NCBI GenBank assembly: GCA_945872285.1
Contig: CAMBZR010000042.1
Coordinates: 1 to 26,902, forward strand
Origin: Bordetella parapertussis
GTDB lineage: Bacteria > Pseudomonadota > Gammaproteobacteria > Burkholderiales > Burkholderiaceae_B
Reading direction: 5' to 3'
DNA: 26,902 nt
The stretch's first letter is position 1. Every line of letters starts with the position of its first letter. A program made the translations under genes and the position numbers. This document shows positions 1-6,964 of the stretch, piece after piece. Under the pieces are notes generated by a model that worked only from the letters and a program-made list of their open reading frames with translations, searched no databases and had not been told where the DNA came from.

Positions 1-85
1 CAGCGACTTTCTTGACTGCTACTTTTTTTGCAGCAGGTTTTTTAGCAGCGGCTTTCTTTGCAACGGGCTTCTTGGCAGTAGCCAT
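1..85 (-). CDS. Histone H1-like Ala/Lys-rich DNA-binding protein, N-terminal 28 codons only
   Basis: The minus strand from ATG at 85 reads 28 codons made almost only of Ala, Lys, Pro and Val in an AAKK/PAAKK pattern, and it runs off the left edge of the window. Such tails are typical of the small bacterial histone H1-like nucleoproteins found in Bordetella and other Burkholderiales (family knowledge); they bind DNA through the lysine tail. An AGGAG Shine-Dalgarno sequence lies about 8 nt before the ATG, and a plausible promoter lies at 129-157, so the start is well supported. The rest of the gene is outside the window, so length and any folded domain cannot be judged. A lysine-rich extension on some other protein is possible but less likely, because the repeat begins at residue 4. 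Confidence 0.75.
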   Translation of the reverse strand, partial: MATAKKPVAKKAAAKKPAAKKVAVKKVA

Positions 86-128
86 GAGACTTCTCCTAGA
101 GAGATAAATTAATGTGCACAACGAGCGC

Positions 129-157
129 AGCATAACGTGTCTATGCAGAATAGACAA
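129..157 (-). promoter_or_regulatory. Predicted sigma70 promoter of the histone-like gene
   Basis: On the minus strand TTGTCT (152-157) is followed after exactly 17 nt by TATGCT (129-134); each hexamer matches 4 of 6 consensus positions. The predicted start is about 30-40 nt upstream of the gene's ATG. A 7-bp perfect dyad (TGTCTAT / ATAGACA, 138-156, 5-nt loop) sits across the spacer and the -35 box, where an operator could lie. This is inferred from the sequence only. Confidence 0.4.
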
Positions 158-173
158 AGAATTTTGCCGTTTC

Positions 174-182
174 TGCTATAGA
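174..182 (+). promoter_or_regulatory. Candidate extended -10 promoter for the M20 amidohydrolase gene
   Basis: TGCTATAGA is an extended -10 element (TGn before TATAGA) with no convincing -35 hexamer. Transcription would begin near 189, leaving no room for translation from the ATG at 193 but a normal leader for the ATG at 256. This is weak sequence-only evidence. Confidence 0.3.
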
Positions 183-255
183 AAAGCAACAAATGTCGCA
201 ATTTTGCTCTACAGGTAAACTATTTGCTCTTTCTCTAGCTCGGACAGGCCTAATC

Positions 256-1449
256 ATGTATCCACGCTCGCCGCTCGCCTCGATCCAGAAATTCCACCAA
301 GAACTCGTTGCGCTGCGCCAGGATTTGCACGCTCACCCAGAGCTTGGTTTTCAAGAGCTGCGCACCTCAGGTATTGTTGCCGGTGCCCTCGAAGCGCTCG
401 GTATCGAGGTGCATCGAGGCATAGGAAAAACAGGTGTTGTCGGTGTCATTCGCGGCCAGCGGCACGACTCGGGGCTGTCGGTTGGCTTGAGGGCTGACAT
501 GGATGCCTTGCCAATCAAAGAAGAGGGCAACGCCGCTTACTGCTCGACGGTACCGGGACTCATGCACGCCTGCGGCCACGACGGCCACACCACGGTATTG
601 TTGGGCGCAGCCAAGTACCTCATGCAACATCGTCACTTTAATGGCACCGCAGTCTTGATCTTTCAACCGGCTGAAGAAGGCCTCGGAGGAGCTCAGGCGA
701 TGGTAGAGGATGGTCTGTTTGAGCGCTTTCCCTGCGATTCGATCTATGCGCTGCACAACTGGCCTGCGCTACCCACGGGCACGATTGGCATCAACCCCGG
801 ACCGATGATGGCGGCTTCTGATCGGTGGGAGGTCACAATCGAGGGGCGTGGCGGCCATGGAGCCCATCCTTACCAAACCATCGACCCAATTGTCGTGGCG
901 GCACAAATTATCACGGCTTTACAGACCATTGTTTCGCGCAACGTTCACCCGGTTGAATCGGCAGTGATTTCAGTTGGCCATATTCAGGCGGGTAGCGCGA
1001 AGGCGCCTAGCGTGATCCCGGGCAGGGCGCTGTTGGTAGGTACGGTCAGAACCTTTAGCGATGCGGTGCAACAAGTTGTTGAATCTCGAATGCGCGCGTT
1101 AATCGCTTCGATCGCCCAGGCTTTTGGCGCGACAGCCGAACTTAAATATCACCGCTCTTATCCCGCCACAATTAACTCTGCGAAGCAAGCAAACTTTGTC
1201 GCAGACGTTGCAACCGACCTGTTTGGCGCCGCGCATGTGGTGCGTGATTTGATTCCGTCAATGGGGTCTGAGGATTTTTCGTATATGTTGAAAAAAAGGC
1301 CCGGAGCCTATTTTCGGCTTGGCCAGGGCGGCGCCGAGCAAGGCCGTCTTTTGCATAACGCTAACTTTGACTTTAACGACGCGGTTATTCCAGTCGGCAG
1401 CGCAATGTTTGCGGCCCTGGTTGAACGCAGCATGCCCCTTGAGAAATAA
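256..1449 (+). CDS. M20 family amidohydrolase (HipO / IAA-amino acid hydrolase type)
   Basis: A 397-residue metal-dependent amidohydrolase of the M20D type (hippurate hydrolase, N-acyl-amino acid hydrolase, ILR1-like). These cytoplasmic enzymes cleave N-acyl or aminoacyl amides; the substrate cannot be read from sequence. Visible motifs, numbered from this start: HAHPELGFQE near 25-34, GLRADMDALP at 78-87, CGHDGH at 106-111 (Cys106 and His108 as metal ligands), PAEEG at 138-142 with the catalytic Glu pair, ALHNWP near 165-170, the dimerisation-domain GRGGHGAHP near 198, and GSEDFSYM plus a terminal LHN. The ATG at 193 would add 21 residues without homology-like character and lacks a ribosome site. 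The ATG at 256, preceded by ACAGG, fits the family N-terminus better. pyrC begins 1 nt after the stop, so the two are probably cotranscribed. Confidence 0.88.
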   Translation: MYPRSPLASIQKFHQELVALRQDLHAHPELGFQELRTSGIVAGALEALGIEVHRGIGKTGVVGVIRGQRHDSGLSVGLRADMDALPIKEEGNAAYCSTVPGLMHACGHDGHTTVLLGAAKYLMQHRHFNGTAVLIFQPAEEGLGGAQAMVEDGLFERFPCDSIYALHNWPALPTGTIGINPGPMMAASDRWEVTIEGRGGHGAHPYQTIDPIVVAAQIITALQTIVSRNVHPVESAVISVGHIQAGSAKAPSVIPGRALLVGTVRTFSDAVQQVVESRMRALIASIAQAFGATAELKYHRSYPATINSAKQANFVADVATDLFGAAHVVRDLIPSMGSEDFSYMLKKRPGAYFRLGQGGAEQGRLLHNANFDFNDAVIPVGSAMFAALVERSMPLEK

Positions 1450-1450
1450 T

Positions 1451-2503
1451 ATGACGCAAACTACGCTTACCCTGACACGCCCCGATGACTGGCACATTCA
1501 TTTGCGTGATGGCGATGCCCTGAGAGCCATTGTCGGGCACACGGCTAGGCAGTTTGACCGCGCAGTCGTCATGCCGAATTTAAAGCCACCGGTCACTACC
1601 GTGGCTCTTGCCCAAGCCTATCGCAGTCGGATTGAACTCGCGTTGCGTGCTGCCAACGTCCCGCCTGGCAGCTTTACGCCTTTGATGACGCTATACCTCA
1701 CCGACCAGACGGCTCCTGACGAGATTATTCGCGCGCAAGAGTCGGGCATTATTATTGGTTTAAAACTGTATCCGGCAGGTGCGACAACGAACTCCGATGC
1801 GGGTGTAACGAACTTGCTGGGAAAGTGCGCAAAGGTATTAGAAGTCATGCAGCGGGTGGGGATGCCTCTGTTGGTGCACGGTGAGGTGACCGACCCCGAA
1901 GTTGACCTCTTTGATCGCGAGGCGCTGTTTATTGATCGGGTCATGGTGCCGCTACGCAGGACTTTTCCAACGCTAAAAGTGGTTTTCGAACACCTCACGA
2001 CCAAAGAGGGTGTGGATTACGTCCGAGACGCAGAGGGCCCTATCGCGGCGACGATTACGGCGCAGCATTTGCTGTACAACCGCAACGAGATTTTTAAAGG
2101 TGGGATTCGACCGCATTTTTATTGCCTGCCGATCTTAAAGCGTGAGGTTCATCGCCTGGCCTTGATTGAGGCGGCCACCAGTCAAAGCCCGCGTTTCTTT
2201 TTGGGTAGCGACAGTGCGCCTCATGTCAAAGGCTTAAAAGAAAATGCCTGCGGTTGCGCGGGGTGTTATACGGCTGTGCACGCGCTTGAGTTGTACGCCA
2301 CTGCCTTTGACCGTGCAAACAAGATTGAACAATTAGAGGCCTTTGCTAGTTTTCGCGGACCTGACTTTTATGGTTTGCCGCGTAATCGTGGCACGGTAAC
2401 GCTTGTGCGCGAGCCGTACAGCGTTCCCCTTGAGGTGCCCTATGGTAACGAGACACTCGTGCCCTTGGCGGCTGGCGAGACGCTACCCTGGAGAATGCGC
2501 TAG
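1451..2503 (+). CDS. pyrC: Dihydroorotase, class II (pyrimidine biosynthesis)
   Basis: PyrC closes N-carbamoyl-L-aspartate to L-dihydroorotate, the third step of de novo pyrimidine synthesis, in the cytoplasm. The protein is 350 residues, the usual length of the E. coli-type enzyme. The full metal site is present: His15 and His17 in DWHIHLRDG, Lys105 in GLKLYPAG (the carboxylated bridging lysine), His143 in LVHGEV, His181 in FEHLTTKEG and catalytic Asp254 in GSDSAPH. The frame is open back to 1319, but that extension lies inside the M20 gene and has no dihydroorotase character; the ATG at 1451 gives the canonical N-terminus. It follows the M20 gene by 1 nt, so translation is probably coupled. 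It converges with uup across a 76-bp gap. Confidence 0.96.
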   Translation: MTQTTLTLTRPDDWHIHLRDGDALRAIVGHTARQFDRAVVMPNLKPPVTTVALAQAYRSRIELALRAANVPPGSFTPLMTLYLTDQTAPDEIIRAQESGIIIGLKLYPAGATTNSDAGVTNLLGKCAKVLEVMQRVGMPLLVHGEVTDPEVDLFDREALFIDRVMVPLRRTFPTLKVVFEHLTTKEGVDYVRDAEGPIAATITAQHLLYNRNEIFKGGIRPHFYCLPILKREVHRLALIEAATSQSPRFFLGSDSAPHVKGLKENACGCAGCYTAVHALELYATAFDRANKIEQLEAFASFRGPDFYGLPRNRGTVTLVREPYSVPLEVPYGNETLVPLAAGETLPWRMR

Positions 2504-2516
2504 CGCTTGCTCTGCA

Positions 2517-2540
2517 GCGTGCGCTCTGATGGGCGCACGC
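2517..2540. terminator. Hairpin between convergent pyrC and uup, possible bidirectional terminator
   Basis: GCGTGCGC (2517-2524) and GCGCACGC (2533-2540) form a perfect 8-bp stem with an 8-nt loop. Its position between two convergent stops fits a shared terminator. Neither side has a clean T-tract (CCTTTACCTT on the plus side), so this is not a textbook intrinsic terminator. Confidence 0.4.
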
Positions 2541-2579
2541 ACCTTTACCTTGAGTTGAACGTAACTGACTCACCGCCGC

Positions 2580-4388
2580 TCATTTATTGCGTGCTTCGAG
2601 CGCTTCCCAGCGTTCAAATCTTTTGGTTAGCACTGTTTCAAGTTCGGTCATTCGCGTCTGAATAGCCGCTAATTTTGCCGAATCGTTTTTGTACAAGTCG
2701 CTATCGCTGAGTTGAACCACCAACAGCGCTTGCTCTTGTTCGAGGCTGGCAATTTCGGTGGGTAGCTGCTCAAGCTCTTTGGTCTCCCACGGCGCAATCC
2801 TTTGTCCCCGCCCTTGAGGAGTTGCCTTGAGCGAGCTTGCCGTTGCAGTTGTTACGCTTGAGAGTTTTTCTAGTGCAGAGGCTCGTTTAGGTTTGGTGCG
2901 CTGGCGCTCCCAGTCGCCATAGCCGCCGACGTAATCTTTCCAGCCGCCATCGTCTTCACTGGCAATTGTTTGCGTCACCACGTTATCGAGAAATGTTCGG
3001 TCGTGACTGACAAGCAGTACCGTGCCTGGGTAGTCTTGCAACAGTTCCTCAAGTAACTCTAGGGTCTCAATATCGAGATCATTGGTGGGCTCGTCAAGGA
3101 CTAAAATATTTGCGGGTCTGGCAAATAAACGCGCGAGTAGCAGGCGCGCGCGCTCACCACCCGAAAGACTTTTTACCGGCGATTGCGCGCGAGCAGGTGC
3201 GAATAAAAAATCTCCTAGATAGCTCATCACATGTTTTCGGTTACCGCCGATTTCGATCCATTCGCTGCCCGGGTTGATGACATCAGCGAGGGTGGCGTTT
3301 TCGTCGAGTTGACTGCGCATCTGATCAAAATAAGCCACGCTTAAATTCGTGCCTAACCTGATGGTGCCCGTATCGGCTTTTAGCGTACCCAAAATAAGCT
3401 TAAGCAGCGTCGACTTGCCGGCTCCGTTCGGCCCAATGATGCCGATACGATCACCGCGCATGATAATGGTTGAGTAGTCTTTGATGACGCAGCGCTCACC
3501 AAAGGCTTTGTTGACATGCTCAAGCTCGGCCACGAGTTTGCCTGAGCGTTGCCCTGCATCGACTGCAAGCTGCACGTTACCTTGACGCTCGCGTCGTGCA
3601 ACACGCTCAACGCGCAATTGCTCGAGCCGCCTGACGCGACCTTCGTTGCGCGTACGTCTGGCTTCAACGCCTTTTCGGATCCAGATCTCTTCTTGCGCTA
3701 ACATTTTGTCGAAGCGCGCGTTCTCAAGTCTTTGCGATTCAAGCCACTGCACTTTGCGTACTTGCCAATCTGAAAAATTGCCCGGAAAACTCAAAAGTTT
3801 TCCGCGGTCGAGTTCAACGATACGGGTCGCAACTGAATCTAAAAAACGGCGATCGTGCGTGATGACAATTGCGCTGCCCGGCCACTGTTTGAGCGTAGTC
3901 TCAAGCCATTGAATGCCATCGAGGTCAAGATGATTGGTCGGTTCGTCGAGCAGCAATAGTGTGGGCTGATTCGCCATCGCACTGATGAGCGCCACCCGCT
4001 TACGCATGCCCCCCGAGAGTGTGCCGACCAGCGCTTCGGGCGGCAAACCAAGCTTGTCGATTAAGGCCAGTACACGTGGGCCGCGCTGCCAGTCTTCGGT
4101 GTCTGGGTCGTATTCTCCCATCACGGTCTGTTCGATCGTCAGGGTTTCGTCAAGCACGGGTTCTTGCTCAACGGTCGCCACACGCACATGACCCGCAACG
4201 TTGATCGCACCGTCGTCGGGCTGCGTGCGGCCGTCAAGCAGGCGCAGCAACGACGATTTGCCGGCGCCATTGCGCCCAATCAGTCCGATCCGTTCGTCTG
4301 ACTGAATCGCCAGGTCTGCGCCGTCAAGCAAGGGGTGGTGGCCGTAGGCAAGATGCACGGCATTGAGTGTGATTAAAGCAATAGACAT
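2580..4388 (-). CDS. uup: ABC-F ATPase, Uup subfamily
   Basis: A soluble 602-residue protein with two ABC ATPase cassettes and no membrane segments. Cassette 1: Walker A GRNGAGKSS at 38-46, signature LSGG at 124-127, Walker B LLLLDEP at 144-150. A charged, Arg-rich inter-domain linker spans about 205-285. Cassette 2: Walker A GPNGAGKST at 319-327, signature LSGG at 408-411, Walker B ILVLDEP at 428-434. The C-terminal 100 residues have coiled-coil character (Glu, Leu and Gln rich), the hallmark that separates Uup from EttA and YbiT. ABC-F proteins act on the ribosome; Uup is linked to relief of ribosome stalling and to precise excision of transposons (family knowledge). The start fits the family N-terminus, but the bases before the ATG are C-rich with no Shine-Dalgarno sequence, and a GC hairpin lies at 4403-4417. 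It is divergent from rnpB by 96 bp. Confidence 0.92.
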   Translation of the reverse strand: MSIALITLNAVHLAYGHHPLLDGADLAIQSDERIGLIGRNGAGKSSLLRLLDGRTQPDDGAINVAGHVRVATVEQEPVLDETLTIEQTVMGEYDPDTEDWQRGPRVLALIDKLGLPPEALVGTLSGGMRKRVALISAMANQPTLLLLDEPTNHLDLDGIQWLETTLKQWPGSAIVITHDRRFLDSVATRIVELDRGKLLSFPGNFSDWQVRKVQWLESQRLENARFDKMLAQEEIWIRKGVEARRTRNEGRVRRLEQLRVERVARRERQGNVQLAVDAGQRSGKLVAELEHVNKAFGERCVIKDYSTIIMRGDRIGIIGPNGAGKSTLLKLILGTLKADTGTIRLGTNLSVAYFDQMRSQLDENATLADVINPGSEWIEIGGNRKHVMSYLGDFLFAPARAQSPVKSLSGGERARLLLARLFARPANILVLDEPTNDLDIETLELLEELLQDYPGTVLLVSHDRTFLDNVVTQTIASEDDGGWKDYVGGYGDWERQRTKPKRASALEKLSSVTTATASSLKATPQGRGQRIAPWETKELEQLPTEIASLEQEQALLVVQLSDSDLYKNDSAKLAAIQTRMTELETVLTKRFERWEALEARNK

Positions 4389-4402
4389 GGGGGAGGCTGT
4401 AG

Positions 4403-4417
4403 GCGCGCCAAGCGCGC
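4403..4417. repeat. GC-rich perfect hairpin in the uup leader
   Basis: GCGCGC (4403-4408) and GCGCGC (4412-4417) pair perfectly around a 3-nt loop, 14 bp upstream of the uup ATG. In the uup mRNA it would lie where a ribosome site is expected, and no AGGAG-like sequence is present. Its function is unknown; it may affect initiation. Confidence 0.4.
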
Positions 4418-4472
4418 GGTAGATTCATCAGATCGCTATTGTCGCAGGACATACGATTTACTGTTTGCACCG

Positions 4473-4478
4473 TACAAT
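4473..4478 (+). promoter_or_regulatory. -10 box of the rnpB promoter
   Basis: TACAAT matches the sigma70 -10 consensus at 5 of 6 positions and ends 6 nt before the first base of helix P1 at 4485, the right distance for the transcript to begin at the mature 5' end. No good -35 hexamer is visible at 16-18 nt upstream. Confidence 0.6.
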
Positions 4479-4484
4479 GCGTGG

Positions 4485-4900
4485 GCAAGGCAGACTGGGC
4501 AATCGCGGTGCTTTCGGGCAGCGAGGAAGGTCCGGACTCCATAGGGCAGGATAACGGTTAACGACCGTCCGGCGCTCAGGCAGCGCAAGCTAGTTGAGCG
4601 TTGAGGACTAGGGCCACAGAGACGAGTCTGCATTGGGGGTGTGCTTTCGGGCGCACTCTGTCACGGTGCTGCCGTGATGGTGGGTTTGCCAGTCAAATCC
4701 GACAATGCAGGGTGAAACGCGGCAACCTCTATCCGGAGCAACACCAAATAGGCATGCGTGTGACCTTGTGTCACGACGGGCGGCTCGCTCAAGTATGCGG
4801 GTAGGTGGCTAGAGCATGTCAGCAATGGCATGCCAAGAGGAATGATTGCCGGCCTAAGCAATTAGGCTTACAGAATCCGGCCTATAGGTCTGTCTTGCAC
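4485..4900 (+). ncRNA. rnpB: RNase P RNA, bacterial type A
   Basis: The catalytic RNA that, with the RnpA protein, removes 5' leaders from pre-tRNAs. Terminal helix P1 is explicit: GCAAGGCAGAC (4485-4495) pairs over 11 bp with GTCTGTCTTGC (4888-4898). The P3 region contains a short stem capped by TTCG. The 5' core reads GAGGAAGGTCCGGACTCC followed by ATAGGGCAGG; the 3' core reads ACAGAATCCGGCCTATAGG. CCACAGAGACGAG, AGGGTGAAAC, CCGGAGCAACACCAAATAGG and AGAGGAATGATTGCC match other conserved type A elements. Two extra hairpins, one with a TTCG loop (near 4639-4656) and one at TCACGG/CCGTGA (4661-4677), fit the P12-P14 area. Length is about 416 nt, longer than the 377 nt of E. coli. The P4 pair E. 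coli 67-359 is changed from A-U to G-C. A T5 run at 4901-4905 follows P1. The ends are estimated from pairing. Confidence 0.95.
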
Positions 4901-4906
4901 TTTTTA

Positions 4907-4930
4907 TCCAGGTTTTTAATCAAATCTGGA
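4907..4930. terminator. 9-bp hairpin after rnpB, candidate terminator or processing element
   Basis: TCCAGGTTT (4907-4915) pairs with AAATCTGGA (4922-4930), with one G-T, around a 6-nt loop. It begins just after the T5 run at 4901-4905 that follows rnpB. There is no U-tract on its 3' side, so it could be part of a 3' processing or termination region; evidence is positional only. Confidence 0.35.
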
Positions 4931-5101
4931 CAAATCACGCAAATATCGTCTTGGTTTATAGGGTAATCCCTAGATTATCGTATCATAAACGACTTTTAAT
5001 TTATCTTGCAAAGCATTGATATGCTTGATAATTATTATTTTGCTGATTCCTCAAAACATACGCTAACCCCTTGTTCCGATTGAAAAAAACACAAATTACG
5101 C
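4931..5101. other. AT-rich non-coding stretch between rnpB and the mraZ promoter
   Basis: No convincing gene is present. The stretch is clearly AT-richer than the flanking genes and carries two perfect short dyads: TAGGG-TAAT-CCCTA (4959-4972) and AAGCAT-TGAT-ATGCTT (5011-5026), the second followed by a T/A-rich run. They could be binding sites or weak hairpins. I cannot assign a function. Confidence 0.5.
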
Positions 5102-5130
5102 TTGACCGAGCTAAATCATTCGCTTAGAGT
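5102..5130 (+). promoter_or_regulatory. Predicted sigma70 promoter of the dcw operon
   Basis: TTGACC (5102-5107, 5 of 6) is followed by a 17-nt spacer and TAGAGT (5125-5130, 4 of 6). The predicted start near 5137 gives a leader of about 35 nt before the mraZ GTG. Its -10 box abuts the phased MraZ-like boxes, as expected for a repressed promoter. Confidence 0.6.
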
Positions 5131-5173
5131 GGTGAAATGTAGGTTTTTGTGTATTTAAGTGGGGTATTTGGGT
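5129..5173 (+). promoter_or_regulatory. Predicted MraZ operator: 10-bp phased GTGGG-like boxes
   Basis: Boxes resembling GTGGG recur with 10-bp spacing: GTGGT at 5129, GTAGG at 5139, GTGTA at 5149 (degenerate) and GTGGG at 5159, with TTGGG at 5168 one base out of phase or in phase depending on alignment. MraZ is known to bind tandem TGGGN boxes upstream of its own gene. The array begins at the -10 box and ends at the start codon, so binding would block both initiation of transcription and the ribosome site. Confidence 0.6.
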
Positions 5174-5600
5174 GTTTCAAGGTAGTAGTGCGCTCACGCT
5201 TGATGCCAAAGGTCGGATCAATGTTCCGACCCGGCATCGCGATGCTCTGGTTGAGCAGGCGAACGGCTGCCTGACGCTTACCCGCCACCCGGATGGTTGC
5301 CTGCTGGTGTACCCGCGGCCTGAGTGGGAGGCCAAGCGCGAGCAAATCGCAGCCTTCCCCATGTCGGCACGCGCACTACAACGACTATTGCTGGGCAATG
5401 CACAAGATGTAGAGATTGATGGTTCGGGGCGAATACTTGTCGCGCCAGAATTACGTGGTGCGGCTGGTTTGACGCGCGATGTGATGTTGTTGGGTATGGG
5501 TGCGCACTTCGAATTGTGGGATGCCGCTGCATTGACGCGCCGAGAGGCTGCCGATTTGTCGGTCGGTATGGGTGACGTTTTAAACCAGTTTTCGTTTTAA
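5172..5600 (+). CDS. mraZ: Transcriptional regulator MraZ
   Basis: A 142-residue protein with two SpoVT/AbrB-like halves, each carrying the family DxxGR signature: [12 protein letters not shown] near residues 10-21 and [14 protein letters not shown] near 81-94. MraZ forms ring-shaped oligomers and represses its own dcw operon in E. coli (family knowledge). The start is a GTG at 5172, giving [15 protein letters not shown], which matches the MFRG-type family N-terminus. It overlaps the last GTGGG-like box, and the GGGG at 5161-5164 is the only Shine-Dalgarno-like sequence. It is the first gene of the dcw cluster; rsmH starts 3 nt after its stop. Confidence 0.95.
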   Translation: MFQGSSALTLDAKGRINVPTRHRDALVEQANGCLTLTRHPDGCLLVYPRPEWEAKREQIAAFPMSARALQRLLLGNAQDVEIDGSGRILVAPELRGAAGLTRDVMLLGMGAHFELWDAAALTRREAADLSVGMGDVLNQFSF

Positions 5601-5603
5601 GTT

Positions 5604-6671
5604 GTGACCGCGTTTACTCATCGGCCCGTGTTGCTCGAGCCGACAGTTGAGTCCTTGGTCCTGGCAGATTACGGAAAAAGAACAGCCCTGCCTGAGGATG
5701 TCGTAGCCGAACAGGCAAGACGATTGTCAGGGGTGTATGTGGATGCAACGTTTGGTCGAGGTGGCCACTCACGCGCTCTGTTGGCCAGGCTGAGTGCTCA
5801 GGCCACGCTAGTGGTATTTGATAAAGACCCTCAAGCAATTGAGGTAGCAAGCGAGTTGGCACGAACGGATCGCCGAGTCACGGTGATTCACGAAGCGTTT
5901 GGTGACATGCGCGAGGCTTTGTCAGGCTTGGGTATTGAGGCGATTGATGGCGTGATGTTGGATCTGGGGATTTCGTCGCCGCAGATCGATGATGCAGGGC
6001 GTGGATTTTCGTTCATGCGGGATGGTCCGCTTGATATGAGAATGGATACCACGCGAGGTGAGACAGCTGCGCAGTGGCTCGCGCAGGCCAGTGTTCAAGA
6101 AATGCGGGAGGTCATCGTTAATTATGGCGAAGAACGGTTTGCTTTTCAGATTGCAAAGGCGATTGATGCTCGCCGCGCAGAACGTGCGCTCAGCACCACG
6201 CTCGAGCTCGCCGAGCTCGTGTCAAGTGTCGTGCGTACGCGCGAAAAGGGTCAACACCCGGCTACACGCACCTTTCAGGCTTTACGGATTTACCTCAATC
6301 GTGAACTCCAAGAACTCCAGAGCGCCCTCCAGGCAGCTCTAACTTTATTAAAAACAGGCGGACGTATGGCCGTGATTAGTTTCCACTCGTTGGAAGATCG
6401 CGTTGTCAAGCAGTTCATTACCGCGGCCTCTAAACCCGAAGCCGCGTACGCCCGCCTCCCTCTGCGTGAAAGCGAAATGCCACAGCCCGTGCTACTTGCG
6501 CTGGCTCGCGTGTTGCCAACGCATAGCGAAACCTCTGAGAATACGCGCTCACGGTCGGCAGTGCTACGAGTGGCAGAGCGCACCGCAACCCCCTTAGGCG
6601 CCTTGGGCGCTGCGGCGTATTCGCCTGCACCCCAACCGCCCGCACGTCGCGCAAAACAGGGGGTGCGTTGA
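5604..6671 (+). CDS. rsmH: 16S rRNA (cytosine-1402-N4) methyltransferase
   Basis: RsmH (MraW) methylates N4 of C1402 in the ribosomal P site using SAM. The 355-residue product has the conserved HRPVLLEP N-terminus, the SAM loop DATFGRGGHSRALL at about 47-60, VMLDLGISSPQIDD at about 117-130, RGFSFMRDGPLDMRMD at about 133-148 and ISFHSLEDRVVK late in the protein. Compared with the E. coli type, about 15-20 extra residues (around 22-42) separate the N-terminal motif from the SAM loop, and a Pro/Ala/Arg tail extends the C-terminus. The start is GTG at 5604, 3 nt after mraZ, with no strong ribosome site, so coupling to mraZ is likely. Its TGA overlaps the ftsL ATG by one base (TGATG). Confidence 0.96.
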   Translation: MTAFTHRPVLLEPTVESLVLADYGKRTALPEDVVAEQARRLSGVYVDATFGRGGHSRALLARLSAQATLVVFDKDPQAIEVASELARTDRRVTVIHEAFGDMREALSGLGIEAIDGVMLDLGISSPQIDDAGRGFSFMRDGPLDMRMDTTRGETAAQWLAQASVQEMREVIVNYGEERFAFQIAKAIDARRAERALSTTLELAELVSSVVRTREKGQHPATRTFQALRIYLNRELQELQSALQAALTLLKTGGRMAVISFHSLEDRVVKQFITAASKPEAAYARLPLRESEMPQPVLLALARVLPTHSETSENTRSRSAVLRVAERTATPLGALGAAAYSPAPQPPARRAKQGVR

Positions 6672-6964
6672 TGGGGCGCATATGCATTCTGGTCGCAGCC
6701 GTATTGATGTTTTCAGCGATTTCGCTTGTCACGGCGCGCTATCAGGCGCGGCAGTTGTATGTCGAACTCGATTATTCAAAAACGCAGGCATTGAAGTTAG
6801 ACATTGACTGGAGGCAATTGCAGCTCGATCGTGCCGAGCAGGCGCGCAATGCGAACATCGACAAGCTTGCTCGCGAACAGTTGAGCATGACTTCGATTGT
6901 TCCAGAACGTACGATTTACATTAATCAACTCGCCCCGGGCGCGAACGTGCAAAGGGCGAAATGA
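6671..6964 (+). CDS. ftsL: Cell division protein FtsL
   Basis: A 97-residue bitopic membrane protein. A short cytoplasmic N-terminus leads into one hydrophobic segment (about residues 3-20), then a periplasmic helix of coiled-coil character rich in Leu, Gln, Arg and Ala, the form of FtsL, which joins FtsB and FtsQ to activate FtsWI at the septum. Identity rests on topology and on its place between rsmH and ftsI, since FtsL sequences diverge strongly. The frame is open to a TTG at 6668, but the ATG at 6671 overlapping the rsmH stop is the better start. The stop overlaps the ftsI start as ATGA. Confidence 0.9.
   Translation: MGRICILVAAVLMFSAISLVTARYQARQLYVELDYSKTQALKLDIDWRQLQLDRAEQARNANIDKLAREQLSMTSIVPERTIYINQLAPGANVQRAK

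Noticed and set aside
4601..4861. Short open frames on both strands within 4601-4861
   Set aside because: They lie inside rnpB, a structured non-coding RNA, and have no protein-like features.
6195..6222. Repeated CGAGCTCG palindromes in rsmH
   Set aside because: Explained by alternating Glu/Leu/Ala codons in a helical part of RsmH; no reason to invoke a DNA site.
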